A stretch of DNA of 64,000 nt from Alcaligenaceae bacterium (GCA_013416445.1 JACCER010000019.1:1-64000); one strand, 5' to 3'. Shown: positions 45,764 to 55,349, counted from the first letter of the stretch. Notes: generated from the letters alone by a model not told the origin. Numbers and translations are program-made.

Positions 45764-47287
45764 ATGAATAGTACAGACAAGCCTCGGCGCGCGCAGGGCA
45801 AACGGCCGGCGCCTGGCAGGCAGGAACACGAAAGAGGCGGCCGCTCCACGCAACGCGACCGCGCCATGCCTGCTGCCCGCAATCACGATGCGCCCGCGCG
45901 CCAGCACGAGGGCGGCACTTATGTGCCCCGGCCCTATGTCATGGCTGCTGTGCGTATCGACCAGGTTCGCAGTGTGCTGGGCGAAATACTGCAATGGAAG
46001 TTCCCCGCTGATGCGGTGCTGTCGCGCTGGTTACGCGCCAACCCCAAGTTGGGTGCGCGCGACCGTGGCGAAGTTGCCGAAGCTGTTTTCGACGTGTTGC
46101 GTCATTTGCGCCGTTATCGCCAGTTTGCCGAAAGCGGCACCGGGCCGTCTGCACGGCGCCTGGCCATCCTGGGCCTGGCGTCGGTATTCAGCAAGCAAGT
46201 GCTCGATGCAGGTTTGTCGGACGACGAACAGCATTGGCTAATGCACGTGCAACGTATCGATGTGAATAGTTTGTCGCGTGCGGTGCGCGACAGCTTGCCT
46301 GACTGGCTCGACGAGCGCCTATCGACACTGGAAGACGCCGATGCTCTGGTGCATGCCTTGAACCAGCCGGCTCCGCTCGATGTGCGAGTCAATCCGTTCA
46401 AGACAGATCGCGACCAGATGCTGGAATTGCTGCGTAGCGGCCCGGCCTTGCGCTATAGCCCCGAACCCACGCTTTATTCCCCCTGGGGTATACGCATGCA
46501 GGGCCGTCCGCCAATTAACCGCTGGCCTATGTTTGAAAAGGGCGAAATCGAAGTCCAGGACGAAGGCAGCCAAATACTGGCGGCGCTGGTGGCGCCCAAG
46601 CGTGGTGAAATGATTATTGATTACTGCGCCGGGGCGGGGGGCAAGACTTTGCTGCTGGGCGCCCTGATGCGCTCCACCGGGCGGTTGTACGCCTTTGATG
46701 TATCGGCAGCGCGCCTGGCTCGCGCCAAACCGCGCTTTGCACGCAGCGGCTTGTCGAATATTGTGCCGGTGGTCATCAACCCCGACAACGATCAACGTGT
46801 CAAGCGTTTGCGGGGCAAAGCGCACCGGGTGCTGGTTGATGCGCCTTGCAGCGGCCTGGGCACCTTGCGGCGCAACCCCGACCTGAAATGGCGTCAACAC
46901 CCCGAGTCGTTGCAAGAATTGTGCCAGCTGCAAGCCAGCATTTTGCGCCAGGCAGCGCGGTGCGTAGCCCCAGGCGGACGCTTGGTGTATGCTACCTGCA
47001 GTGTGCTTCCTGAAGAAAATGAAGATCAAGTTACGGCGTTTTTAGCTGAAAATCCTGACTTTACCCTGCTGGATGCCAGCACTATCGTGACAGATCGTTG
47101 CAAAAATCTGACACTGCCAGGGCCGTATCTAAGCATGCGCCCCGATCGCCATGGCACCGATGGCTTCTTTGCCGCGGTCATGCAGCGCGCCAAGCCAGTT
47201 GCAGCAGAAAAAACATTGGAAAAATCGGAAATCCAGCCGCTGGAATCTGAGGATGTGGCTCAGGCTCCCCAGGATAATGCCGATTAA
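45764..47287 (+). CDS. RsmB/NOP-family RNA (cytosine-5) methyltransferase
   Basis: A 507-residue S-adenosylmethionine-dependent methyltransferase. After a basic, low-complexity N-terminus (to about 45) comes a helical NusB-like segment, then the catalytic domain: VQDEGSQILAALVAPKRGEMIIDYCAGAGGKTLLL, LVDAPCSGLGTLRRNPDLKW and YATCSVLPEENEDQV carry both conserved cysteines. It resembles RsmB, which methylates 16S rRNA C967, but a paralogue acting elsewhere is possible because rsmB proper normally sits by fmt/def. It starts 2 bp after purN. Confidence 0.88.
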   Translation: MNSTDKPRRAQGKRPAPGRQEHERGGRSTQRDRAMPAARNHDAPARQHEGGTYVPRPYVMAAVRIDQVRSVLGEILQWKFPADAVLSRWLRANPKLGARDRGEVAEAVFDVLRHLRRYRQFAESGTGPSARRLAILGLASVFSKQVLDAGLSDDEQHWLMHVQRIDVNSLSRAVRDSLPDWLDERLSTLEDADALVHALNQPAPLDVRVNPFKTDRDQMLELLRSGPALRYSPEPTLYSPWGIRMQGRPPINRWPMFEKGEIEVQDEGSQILAALVAPKRGEMIIDYCAGAGGKTLLLGALMRSTGRLYAFDVSAARLARAKPRFARSGLSNIVPVVINPDNDQRVKRLRGKAHRVLVDAPCSGLGTLRRNPDLKWRQHPESLQELCQLQASILRQAARCVAPGGRLVYATCSVLPEENEDQVTAFLAENPDFTLLDASTIVTDRCKNLTLPGPYLSMRPDRHGTDGFFAAVMQRAKPVAAEKTLEKSEIQPLESEDVAQAPQDNAD

Positions 47288-47295
47288 AACCCTGC

Positions 47296-47375
47296 ATAGG
47301 TCGGATTAGTGTCGCCAGGCGCGTAATCCGACCAACAAGCTCACCAGACCCTGACAGCACCGTAATCCGGCCCAC
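47296..47375 (+). repeat. composite REP-like element
   Basis: TAGGTCGGATTAGTGTCGCCAGGCGCGTAATCCGACC (47297-47332) plus an extra half-site CACCGTAATCCGGCCCAC 39 bp downstream, right after the methyltransferase stop codon. Confidence 0.8.
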
Positions 47376-47428
47376 ATCCCTATGCGTTCTAGGGGTAAGG
47401 CCTTGTTTATATTTGATTTGTATTAAAA

Positions 47429-47465
47429 CTAAATTGAAATTTAGCTGTCATACCACTTACAAGTG
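47429..47465 (+). promoter_or_regulatory. two palindromes in the desaturase promoter region
   Basis: CTAAATT-GA-AATTTAG (47429-47444) and CACTT-AC-AAGTG (47454-47465) are perfect inverted repeats 45-80 bp upstream of the desaturase start codon, in an AT-rich stretch. They are candidate operators for a fatty-acid-responsive repressor; no regulator gene is adjacent. Confidence 0.45.
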
Positions 47466-47509
47466 AGCTACACTTTTCTATGTCTTAACATGAGGCCTTA
47501 ACTAGGTTT

Positions 47510-48724
47510 ATGGACCATATACTTAATTTTCTATCGGGCGGTGTGCTCCAGTTGTCTTGGTGGCAGGTCGTTCTGGTTACTCTTGTACTCACTCACATCA
47601 CCATAGTGGGTGTTACCGTTTTTCTGCACCGCAGCCAGGCGCATCGCGGGCTCGATCTCCATCCGGCGGTCATGCACTTTTTCCGATTCTGGATGTGGCT
47701 GACCACTGGCATGGTCACCAAGGAATGGGTCGCTATTCACCGCAAGCATCACGCCAAATGTGAACGCGAAGGCGACCCTCATTCGCCAGTGGTGTTTGGC
47801 CTGGGCAAGGTGTTTTTCCGTGGTGCCGAACTGTACCGCCAGGAAGCCAACAACGAAGAAACGCTCAAGCGCTTCGGCCACGGCACCCCCGACGACTGGA
47901 TCGAACGCAACCTGTACACACGTCATAGCCTGATGGGCATACTGATTATGCTGGGTATCAACCTGGCCTTGTTCGGCGTGCTGGGTCTTACTGTGTGGGC
48001 CATACAAATGGCCTGGATACCTTTTTGGGCAGCCGGTGTGGTCAATGGTATTGGTCATGCTTGGGGCTATCGCAATTTTGCCAGCCCCGACACCAGCACC
48101 AACGTTTCGCCCTGGGGCATTATTATCGGCGGCGAAGAACTGCACAACAACCATCATGCTTACGGCACGTCGGCCAAGTTTTCCACCAAGTGGTACGAAT
48201 TCGACCTGGGCTGGGCGTATATTCAGGTTTTGCGGTTTTTTGGCCTGGCAAAAGTCAAGAAGCTGGCTCCCAAGCTCAAGCTCGAACCCGCTCGCACATC
48301 GGTAGATGCCAGCACTTTGCAAGGTGTCATTACCCACCGCTACGAGATCCTGGCTCGCTACACTGATCTGGTTAAAAAAGCCGCTACTGAAGAACTCGCC
48401 AAGCTTAAACCCAGCCGTAAAGAAGGCAGCGCCGATTGCAGTTGGGCTTTGCTTAGCCGCTGCAAAGATTGGCTCGCCCGGACTGACGATACCCTGGAAC
48501 TCGAACCCGCCCAGCGTGCCGAACTGGAATCCGTGCTGGCCGATAACCAATCTTTGTCCACTCTGGTGCAAATGCGTCGCGAACTGACCCGCTTGTGGGA
48601 AAGCTCCAGCGCCAGTAGCGAACAATTGCTGGCCGATCTACAGGCCTGGTGCCAGCGTGCCCAGCAAAGCGGCATCGAAGGCCTTGAGCAGTTCGCCAAC
48701 CGGTTGCGCCGCTACGCGGCATGA
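47510..48724 (+). CDS. acyl-CoA/acyl-lipid delta-9-type desaturase
   Basis: A 404-residue integral-membrane di-iron desaturase. The three histidine boxes are HRSQAHR (about 41-47), HRKHH (about 77-81) and HNNHH (about 211-215), between four membrane segments. It should insert a double bond in saturated acyl chains to adjust membrane fluidity. The C-terminal ~150 residues after the desaturase core (about 250 on) are a charged helical extension (KAATEELAKLKPSRKEG... to the end) longer than in typical bacterial DesC. Its stop codon overlaps the helicase start. Confidence 0.92.
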   Translation: MDHILNFLSGGVLQLSWWQVVLVTLVLTHITIVGVTVFLHRSQAHRGLDLHPAVMHFFRFWMWLTTGMVTKEWVAIHRKHHAKCEREGDPHSPVVFGLGKVFFRGAELYRQEANNEETLKRFGHGTPDDWIERNLYTRHSLMGILIMLGINLALFGVLGLTVWAIQMAWIPFWAAGVVNGIGHAWGYRNFASPDTSTNVSPWGIIIGGEELHNNHHAYGTSAKFSTKWYEFDLGWAYIQVLRFFGLAKVKKLAPKLKLEPARTSVDASTLQGVITHRYEILARYTDLVKKAATEELAKLKPSRKEGSADCSWALLSRCKDWLARTDDTLELEPAQRAELESVLADNQSLSTLVQMRRELTRLWESSSASSEQLLADLQAWCQRAQQSGIEGLEQFANRLRRYAA

Positions 48725-51045
48725 TCACTTCTGGTCTCAATCCTGAACAGCAGGCTGCAGTAACGCTTCCTCCCCAACATGCGCTGGTTTTGGCCGGCGC
48801 AGGTAGCGGCAAGACCCGAGTCCTGACTACGCGCATGGCCTGGCTGATTCAAACCGGCCAGGCCAGTCCGTTTGGCTTGCTGGCGGTTACCTTCACCAAT
48901 AAGTCGGCGCGCGAAATGCTTACGCGCCTGTCTGCCTTGATGCCTATCAATACACGTGGCATGTGGGTGGGTACTTTCCATGGCTTGTGCAATCGGCTGC
49001 TGCGTGCGCATCATCGCGATGCTGGCCTGGTGCAGACGTTTCAAATTCTTGATGGCGCCGACCAGTTGGCGGCTATCAAGCGCCTGATCAAAGGGGCGGG
49101 CATCGACGATGACAAGTTCCCTCCGCGCGATGTACAGCGATTCATCAGCAGCGCCAAGGAAGAAGGCAAGCGGCCCCACGATATGTCGGCCAATAATCCG
49201 CATAGCCGTCGCCTGATTGAAATTTATCAGCTGTACCAAGATCAGTGCGAACGCGAAGGCGTGGTCGACTTTGCTGAACTGTTGTTGCGCGCATTTGAAT
49301 TGCTGCAACGCAATGCACCCATACGTGAGCATTACCAGCGCCGCTTCCAGCATATTTTGGTCGACGAATTCCAGGATACCAACACTCTGCAATATCGCTG
49401 GCTGACCTTGTTGGCGGGCGGTGGCGCATCTATTTTTGCGGTTGGCGATGATGACCAATCAATCTACGCTTTTCGCGGCGCCAATGTGGGCAACATGGCT
49501 GACTTCGAGCGTGATTTCGCCCATGGCAATGTAATACGCCTAGAGCAGAATTATCGTTCTTATGGCCATATACTGGACTCAGCCAACGCCCTGATTGCGC
49601 ACAACAGCGCCCGCCTCGGCAAAAACCTATGGACCGAGCAGGGCGAAGGCGAATTGGTGCGAGTCATAGAGCAGCCTTCCGACCAATTGGAAGCGCGTTG
49701 GATCGTTGATGAAATCAAGGCGCTTATCAACGATGGCCGCCTGCGCCGGGAAATTGCCGTACTGTATCGTAGCAATGCTCAGTCGCGACTTATCGAGCAC
49801 ACCTTGTTTTCTTCGGCTATTCCGTACAAGGTTTATGGTGGCCTGCGCTTTTTTGAGCGCCAGGAAGTCAAGCATACCCTGGCGTATTTGCGGCTTATGG
49901 ATAACCCGCACGATGATACCTCGTGGCTGCGGGTGGTCAACTTTCCCACGCGCGGCATAGGGGCGCGCACTCTGGAGCAGTTGGGTGATATCGCGCGCGA
50001 ACAAAATATCAGCCTGTTTCGAGCCGTGCCGTTCATGTCGGGCAAAGGCGGCGCCAACTTGGCCCGTTTTGCTGAACTAATACAGCAAATGGCACATGAG
50101 GCGCAAATCCTTTCCTTGCCTGAGCTTATCGAGCATGTCGAGCACCATAGCGGTTTGCTGGCCCACTACCAGAACGACAGGGAAGGGGCGGACCGCCTTG
50201 AAAACTTGCACGAATTGGTGAACGCGGCAGCGGCTTTTGTGGTCGAGGAAAACTTCGATAACCTGCCGGCAGGCCGGATAGCGGATGACCGCGATTTAAG
50301 CCCGCCCAGCAAGGATGAGCAAGGCTCAGGGCCGGATGATCATCAGGCTGATGAAGACGCTTACACGGCAGCCATTGCATCAATGTCGCCACTGGGCGCA
50401 TTTCTGACACATGCTTCCCTGGAAGCGGGGGACAATCAGGCGCAGGCAGGGCAAGATGCTGTTCAGCTCATGACCGTCCATGCCTCCAAGGGGCTGGAGT
50501 TTGATTCGGTATTCATTACCGGGGTCGAAGAGGGTTTGTTTCCGCACGAAAACAGTTTGCTGGAAGCCTCAGGGCTAGAAGAAGAACGGCGCCTGATGTA
50601 CGTGGCTATTACTCGTGCGCGTGAACGCTTGTACCTGACATTGGCGCAAAGCCGCATGCTGCATGGGCAAACGCGCTATGCCATGCGTTCGCGATTTCTG
50701 GAAGAAATACCCGAAGCACACTTGAAGTGGCTCACGCCGCGTGAACAGCGGCCGGTCGTGCGGGAAGAAACCTGGAGCGGTGCGTTCAGGCGTGGCACGT
50801 CTTTTAACTCAAAAGAGGGCGGTACAGTGGCGCCACGTGCGCCGCGCAGCCTGACCACGGGTGTCACGGTGGGTGAGCAGCATTTTCGCATAGGTACGGG
50901 CGTGCGCCATGGTAAATTCGGTGAAGGCACAGTTATTGGTTTAAGTGGTCTGGGGCAAGATGCCCAAGCGCAGATTCAGTTTCGTGAACTGGGTACCAAA
51001 ACTCTGGCGCTGGGTGTGGCCAAGCTGGAGATCATCGCCGGCTGA
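48721..51045 (+). CDS. uvrD: UvrD/Rep-family DNA helicase
   Basis: A 774-residue superfamily 1A 3'-5' helicase. It shows the Q motif and Walker A (LNPEQQAAV, LAGAGSGKT), TFTNKSAREML, the DEFQDTN Walker B (about 220), GDDDQSIYAFRGA, and motifs V-VI (MTVHASKGLEFDSVFITGVEEGLFPH, EERRLMYVAITRARERL). The C-terminal HGKFGEGTVIG segment is typical of UvrD, with roles in mismatch and nucleotide-excision repair. An acidic insert is present at about 520-560. It overlaps the desaturase gene by four bases and converges on the rhodanese gene, 25 bp apart. Confidence 0.94.
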   Translation: MITSGLNPEQQAAVTLPPQHALVLAGAGSGKTRVLTTRMAWLIQTGQASPFGLLAVTFTNKSAREMLTRLSALMPINTRGMWVGTFHGLCNRLLRAHHRDAGLVQTFQILDGADQLAAIKRLIKGAGIDDDKFPPRDVQRFISSAKEEGKRPHDMSANNPHSRRLIEIYQLYQDQCEREGVVDFAELLLRAFELLQRNAPIREHYQRRFQHILVDEFQDTNTLQYRWLTLLAGGGASIFAVGDDDQSIYAFRGANVGNMADFERDFAHGNVIRLEQNYRSYGHILDSANALIAHNSARLGKNLWTEQGEGELVRVIEQPSDQLEARWIVDEIKALINDGRLRREIAVLYRSNAQSRLIEHTLFSSAIPYKVYGGLRFFERQEVKHTLAYLRLMDNPHDDTSWLRVVNFPTRGIGARTLEQLGDIAREQNISLFRAVPFMSGKGGANLARFAELIQQMAHEAQILSLPELIEHVEHHSGLLAHYQNDREGADRLENLHELVNAAAAFVVEENFDNLPAGRIADDRDLSPPSKDEQGSGPDDHQADEDAYTAAIASMSPLGAFLTHASLEAGDNQAQAGQDAVQLMTVHASKGLEFDSVFITGVEEGLFPHENSLLEASGLEEERRLMYVAITRARERLYLTLAQSRMLHGQTRYAMRSRFLEEIPEAHLKWLTPREQRPVVREETWSGAFRRGTSFNSKEGGTVAPRAPRSLTTGVTVGEQHFRIGTGVRHGKFGEGTVIGLSGLGQDAQAQIQFRELGTKTLALGVAKLEIIAG

Positions 51046-51070
51046 CGCAGGCCTTGTGCCGTAAACACCC

Positions 51071-52705
51071 CTACAAATTCCCGCCAATAACGGCCAGTTC
51101 GCCTTCATCCAACTGCCCAAGCAACGCCGTTTCCCAAGCCAGGTACTGGCGGGCTGCAGCCTTATTGCCATCGTGCCTGTCGTGTACAAAAAATAGATAA
51201 TCCACGCATAGTTCGTTGGGCGGATCGTTGGGCGTGGCCAGGCAGGGCAGGTCAGCCTGGGCAATATCCGCATCATCCCAGACTAAGCAACTGATTTGCT
51301 TTACCCCCAGTTCAAACAGGTCCAAGCTGGCCGATTTTGCGGTTTCAGATTTTTCCACAATAAGGACGACAGGCGTTTCCGCGGCGAGCGGCATATCAGC
51401 CAGCCGTGGCCTGATAGACCACTGCGAACCGGCAATATGTTTTTTCCTGTAGCTGGCGCTGGGACGCAAATCGATGGCGACAGCGCCTTGCGCCATTTTT
51501 TCGCGCAACTGCCTGGCGTTGATCTGTGCCAGATTAGATTGCGCGCCCAGGTCTGCCAGCGCCGCATCAGGCTGGAAGTATCGGGCTGCGTCGTTAAGCA
51601 CTGTTACCTTCCAGCCCATGCGTTTCAGCCATACCGCAATATAGATGGCGCGCACGCACTCGGTGTCAAAAACAACGATACAGGCATTGCGCGTACCCAG
51701 ATATTGATCAGTGGCTTGAATAAGCTGGCCTCCGGGAGCATGTCGGGCGCCTGGCAGTGTGCCGGTGGCGAATTCCTGCTCGGTGCGTATGTCGCACCAA
51801 TACACAGTATGTTCAGAGCCGCCCGATTGCTGCTGGATTTCTTGGTAGCTTAAGCAAGCTACGCCGTTTTGCTCGGCAAAAAGTGCGGCGGCTTGTTGTT
51901 TTGCGGGCAAGTCGCTGGAAGACACGGCATCAGGGTAATAGCGGGTCGAGCCGTGTTCCAGGGGCAGGTCAGCCAGATACCAGCCCTGGGTGCCATTTTC
52001 CAGCGCCTTGACCGGGTTCGTGATACCGCTATCGATGAGCGTCTGGGCCCCGATGATGCTGCGGGTGCGCCCCGCGCAATTAATCACGATCAGGGTTTCA
52101 GGGTGCGCGGCCATGCTGCTTGCGCGCAATGCCAGTTCCCCGTTGGGGCAGCACGATGCGCCAGGAATATTCATTTTCCGATATTCGGGAACAGGGCGGC
52201 CATCGAGCACCAGTAGGTCGGCCTGTGCTGCCTGCATCTTGGCCAATTCGCTGGCATTGATGCGAGGTGTCTGGTAGCGGTGCTCCACCAGTTCGCCAAA
52301 TGCTTTGCTGGGCACATTCACCCCGGCAAAGCTGCGGTATCCGGCGGCCAGCCAAGCTTGCAGGCCGCCTTCCAGAATGTGGACCCAGGTATAAGCCTGC
52401 GCTCGCAAACGTCGGGCGGCTTTATGTGCTACGCCATCAGGGTGCGCATTGCTGTCGTAAATGACAATACGGGTATCGCGCCGGGGCACTAGCCAGCGCA
52501 CGCTGGTTTCCAATTCGCTATAAGGCGCAGGCACGGCAAAAAATAAATGTGCCTCGCCATATTCACCGTGCTCGTTGACATCCAGCAACGCCAGTTCCTT
52601 GCCATCGACCAGCCATTGTTTCAGCGTGGCCGCTGTGACTGTGCTGGTTATATGCTCAGCGCCTGCGCTGCTCTCGCTTTTGTGCTGTTGATGATGCATA
52701 TTCAA
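51071..52705 (-). CDS. four-domain rhodanese-like sulfurtransferase
   Basis: A 544-residue protein of four rhodanese modules (about 22-125, 145-250, 285-385 and 395-480) and a short C-terminal extension. Only domain 2 has an intact active-site loop, NCAGRTRS (Cys at about 211). Domain 1 reads YDSNAHP with no Cys, domain 3 FDTECVRA with a shifted Cys, and domain 4 VEKSETA with no Cys. Such proteins move sulfane sulfur; the inactive modules probably serve binding. No signal peptide is seen, so it is cytoplasmic. A cysteine-dioxygenase-like gene lies 15 bp upstream and should be co-transcribed, pointing to a thiol oxidation or sulfur-relay function. Confidence 0.88.
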   Translation of the reverse strand: MNMHHQQHKSESSAGAEHITSTVTAATLKQWLVDGKELALLDVNEHGEYGEAHLFFAVPAPYSELETSVRWLVPRRDTRIVIYDSNAHPDGVAHKAARRLRAQAYTWVHILEGGLQAWLAAGYRSFAGVNVPSKAFGELVEHRYQTPRINASELAKMQAAQADLLVLDGRPVPEYRKMNIPGASCCPNGELALRASSMAAHPETLIVINCAGRTRSIIGAQTLIDSGITNPVKALENGTQGWYLADLPLEHGSTRYYPDAVSSSDLPAKQQAAALFAEQNGVACLSYQEIQQQSGGSEHTVYWCDIRTEQEFATGTLPGARHAPGGQLIQATDQYLGTRNACIVVFDTECVRAIYIAVWLKRMGWKVTVLNDAARYFQPDAALADLGAQSNLAQINARQLREKMAQGAVAIDLRPSASYRKKHIAGSQWSIRPRLADMPLAAETPVVLIVEKSETAKSASLDLFELGVKQISCLVWDDADIAQADLPCLATPNDPPNELCVDYLFFVHDRHDGNKAAARQYLAWETALLGQLDEGELAVIGGNL

Positions 52706-52720
52706 TGCGCCCTTGTGCGC

Positions 52721-53305
52721 CTATCTTTTGGTTTGAACGCCGATGTCCATGATGCGGCACGTATTGGTATCCGTGTCGAATGCCACGCGTTCGTTCAGGG
52801 TTTCCAGGGCTTTGCCATACATATGCAAATGGCGTATGACTTTATCTTCCTTGATATGCACGGCATGGATGTCCTCTGCCATCAGGGCGATGCCCGAACC
52901 GGGGCTGACCTGAATTTCTTTGGTCTGTGCAATGACGGCATGGCCGGGCACACTGCCATCGTCGTGGCGTTCGAACACATAGTTGTACTCGGTGCCGGTA
53001 ACCGCGGCGATACAGGCCCAGGTGGTGTGGTTATGCGGAATGATTTTTTTCCCGGTGCGCATTACGTTCAGGTACAAGGCAAAACTGCGGTCGCTTTCTT
53101 CGTGGATCAGGTAGCGCTCTTGCAATACCCCTTCAGCAGGATCCGGGTATCGGTCGGCGCCCCACAGGTTGGTAATTGCTGATAGGTCGATTAGCGTATC
53201 CAGAATCTGATCCAAGGAGTCACGGTTGATTCCGTGCTGGTTTTCTATGGCCTGCATTTTGGCTATATACGGTTGAACGGCTGATTCAGTCTCTTTTTTG
53301 CTCAT
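52721..53305 (-). CDS. cysteine dioxygenase-like thiol dioxygenase (cupin)
   Basis: A 194-residue non-haem iron cupin. The iron site is suggested by PHNHTTWACIAAVTG (two His about 93-95) and a later His in AEDIHAVH. The family converts thiols to sulfinates: cysteine to cysteine sulfinate, or 3-mercaptopropionate or related thiols. The H-x-H-TTWA form is closer to bacterial 3-mercaptopropionate-type enzymes than to mammalian CDO, but the substrate cannot be set from sequence. I start at 53305, where the family-like part begins. It lies just upstream of the multi-rhodanese gene. Confidence 0.8.
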   Translation of the reverse strand: MSKKETESAVQPYIAKMQAIENQHGINRDSLDQILDTLIDLSAITNLWGADRYPDPAEGVLQERYLIHEESDRSFALYLNVMRTGKKIIPHNHTTWACIAAVTGTEYNYVFERHDDGSVPGHAVIAQTKEIQVSPGSGIALMAEDIHAVHIKEDKVIRHLHMYGKALETLNERVAFDTDTNTCRIMDIGVQTKR

Positions 53306-53379
53306 GCTGTCTCTTGGTTTTGAATGTGGTGGGGCGGAGCAGGGAGGGGCGGTGCCGGCCACCGGTTCTGGTATCTATT

Positions 53380-53419
53380 GTAGGTCGGATTAGCGCATTA
53401 GCGTGTAAACCGACCTACG
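53380..53419 (+). repeat. REP-like palindrome between the thiol dioxygenase and ABC-F genes
   Basis: GTAGGTCGGATTAGCGC-ATTA-GCGTGTAAACCGACCTAC is a near-perfect hairpin. It extends three bases into the 3' end of the ABC-F gene, which stops at 53415. Confidence 0.8.
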
Positions 53420-55349
53420 AGCCAACGATGCTTTCCAGCTCTTCTTGCAACGCCAGCCAGTCTTCTTCCTGCAAACCATGCTTCTTGGTGAGTTCACCGT
53501 GTTCTTCCAACACTTTCAGACGCTCATCACGACGGGCGTCTGAATAGAAGTCGGGATCGGCAATCAGGGTATTAAGTTCGTGCAAGCGCTTGCTGGCGGC
53601 TTCCATCCCAGCCTCAAGCTTTTTCAGCTTGCTGTCCAGCGGCTTGCGCAACACCGCCAGGCGTTGCCGTTCCTCTGCCTCTTGTCGACGCTGCGCCTTG
53701 CGGTCTATGCCTGAGCCTTCGGTGCTGCCGCCTTGCGCATCAGTGCGTGCCTCGGCGCGGGCTGAAGCCGAGCGGGCCGTCAGCCAGTCGCGGTAGTCTT
53801 CAAGGTCGCCATCGAATTCCTGCACCTGACCATCAGCCACTATCCAGAAATTATCCACTGTCGTGCGCAAAAGGTGCCGATCGTGAGAAACCAGCAGCAC
53901 GCTTCCACCGAATTCAGCCAGGGCAGTGGCTAATGCTTCGCGAGTATCAACGTCAAGGTGGTTGCTGGGTTCGTCCAGCAACAGTAAATTGGGCTTTTGC
54001 CATACGATTAGCGACAGCGCCAGCCGGGCTTTTTCGCCGCCAGACATCGGCGCCACCTTGCTGTTGACCATGTCGCCGTTGAAACCGAATCCACCCAGGT
54101 AATTGCGCAGTTCCTGTTCGCGGGTTTGCGGAGCCAGCCGCATCAGATGCTGCAGCGGGGTTGAATCCAGGTCCAGCATGTCGAGTTGATGCTGGGCGAA
54201 ATAGCCGATTTCCAGTCCCTTGGATGCGCGTCGTTCGCCGGCCAGCACCGGTAACTCTTCGGCCAAGGTCTTGATCAGTGTACTTTTTCCGGCCCCGTTC
54301 ACGCCCAGTACCCCAATACGGTCGCCGCCGCGCACCATCAGTTGCACATCGCGCAAGACCACGCGGGCATTGCCATGGTCATCCGTGTAGCCGGTGGACA
54401 GCTTGTCGAGCACCAGCAAAGGGTCAGGCATGCTGTTGGGAGTGGGTATGCGTATGTCAATGCCGGATTCGGCATGCAAAGGCGCCAGCACTTCCATGCG
54501 GGCCAGTGCCTTCACCCGGCTTTGTGCTTGCTTGGCCTTGGTGGCCTTGGCCTTGAAGCGGTCGATAAAGCTTTGCAGCCTGGCGGTTTCGCGGGTCTGG
54601 CGATCCCATGCCAGGTGTGACAGACGGATGCGTTCCGCGCGCTGGGTCAGGAAGTCTTCGTAGCCTCCGCGATAACGCACCAGCTTGCCTTGGTCGAAAT
54701 GCAAAATGGTTTTTGCCACAGCGTCGAGAAACTCGGTGTCGTGGGAAATAAGCAAAATAATGCCATCGTAAGCGCCCAGCCAGCGCTCCAGCCACAGCAT
54801 GGCGTCCAGGTCCAGGTGGTTGGTGGGTTCGTCGAGCAGCAGCAGCTCGGAAGGCGCCATCAGGGCGCGCGCCAGTGCCAGTCGCATTTGCCAGCCACCG
54901 GAAAAACTGTTGACCGGCCGCATCCATTGGTCGGGCGAAAATCCGAGGCCGGCCAGGAGTTGTTCGGCCCGGGATGGCGCGCTCCAGGCGTCGGCTTCGA
55001 TCAGGGCGGCTTCCAGTTCGGCGATTCGGTGGCCATTGCTGTCGGGTGTGCTTGCGCGTTCGGCTTGTATGGCGCGCAAATGCGTGTCGCCATCGATGAC
55101 GAATTCTCGAGCGGGCTGGCCGTTATCGCTGATTTCTTGTTCGACGCTGGCGATGCGCCACCCCGCAGGAACGAAGACCGTGCCGGCGTCGGCGTCGAGC
55201 CGCCCTTGCAGCAAGGCGAACAGGCTGGATTTTCCGGCACCGTTCTTGCCGACCATGCCTACGCGCTCACCTGGGTTGATGACGAAATCGGTGTTTTCCA
55301 GCAGTACCTTGGGGCCTCTGCGTAATGTTAGTCCTGTAGCGCGAATCAC
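53415..55349 (-). CDS. ABC-F family ATPase (Uup/YheS-like)
   Basis: A 644-residue cytoplasmic protein with two fused ATPase domains and no membrane part. Domain 1: Walker A GKNGAGKSS, signature FSGGWQMRLALARAL, LLLDEPTNHLD. Domain 2: GVNGAGKST, MSGGEKARLALSLIV, LLLDEPSNHLD. The C-terminus is a charged coiled coil. The long linker between them (RLQSFIDRFKAKATKAKQAQSRVK) marks the ribosome-associated ABC-F class; YheS is the nearest by size. I use the GTG at 55349, whose bases overlap the prmB stop (GTGA). Confidence 0.92.
   Translation of the reverse strand: MIRATGLTLRRGPKVLLENTDFVINPGERVGMVGKNGAGKSSLFALLQGRLDADAGTVFVPAGWRIASVEQEISDNGQPAREFVIDGDTHLRAIQAERASTPDSNGHRIAELEAALIEADAWSAPSRAEQLLAGLGFSPDQWMRPVNSFSGGWQMRLALARALMAPSELLLLDEPTNHLDLDAMLWLERWLGAYDGIILLISHDTEFLDAVAKTILHFDQGKLVRYRGGYEDFLTQRAERIRLSHLAWDRQTRETARLQSFIDRFKAKATKAKQAQSRVKALARMEVLAPLHAESGIDIRIPTPNSMPDPLLVLDKLSTGYTDDHGNARVVLRDVQLMVRGGDRIGVLGVNGAGKSTLIKTLAEELPVLAGERRASKGLEIGYFAQHQLDMLDLDSTPLQHLMRLAPQTREQELRNYLGGFGFNGDMVNSKVAPMSGGEKARLALSLIVWQKPNLLLLDEPSNHLDVDTREALATALAEFGGSVLLVSHDRHLLRTTVDNFWIVADGQVQEFDGDLEDYRDWLTARSASARAEARTDAQGGSTEGSGIDRKAQRRQEAEERQRLAVLRKPLDSKLKKLEAGMEAASKRLHELNTLIADPDFYSDARRDERLKVLEEHGELTKKHGLQEEDWLALQEELESIVGS

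Noticed and set aside
47531-48625. 364-residue frame antisense to the desaturase
   Set aside because: The desaturase has all three histidine boxes in the plus frame; the antisense product resembles no family.
51071-53305. Assigning the pair to a named sulfur-oxidation pathway
   Set aside because: Neither the thiol substrate nor the rhodanese acceptor is visible in the sequence, and no other pathway genes are adjacent.
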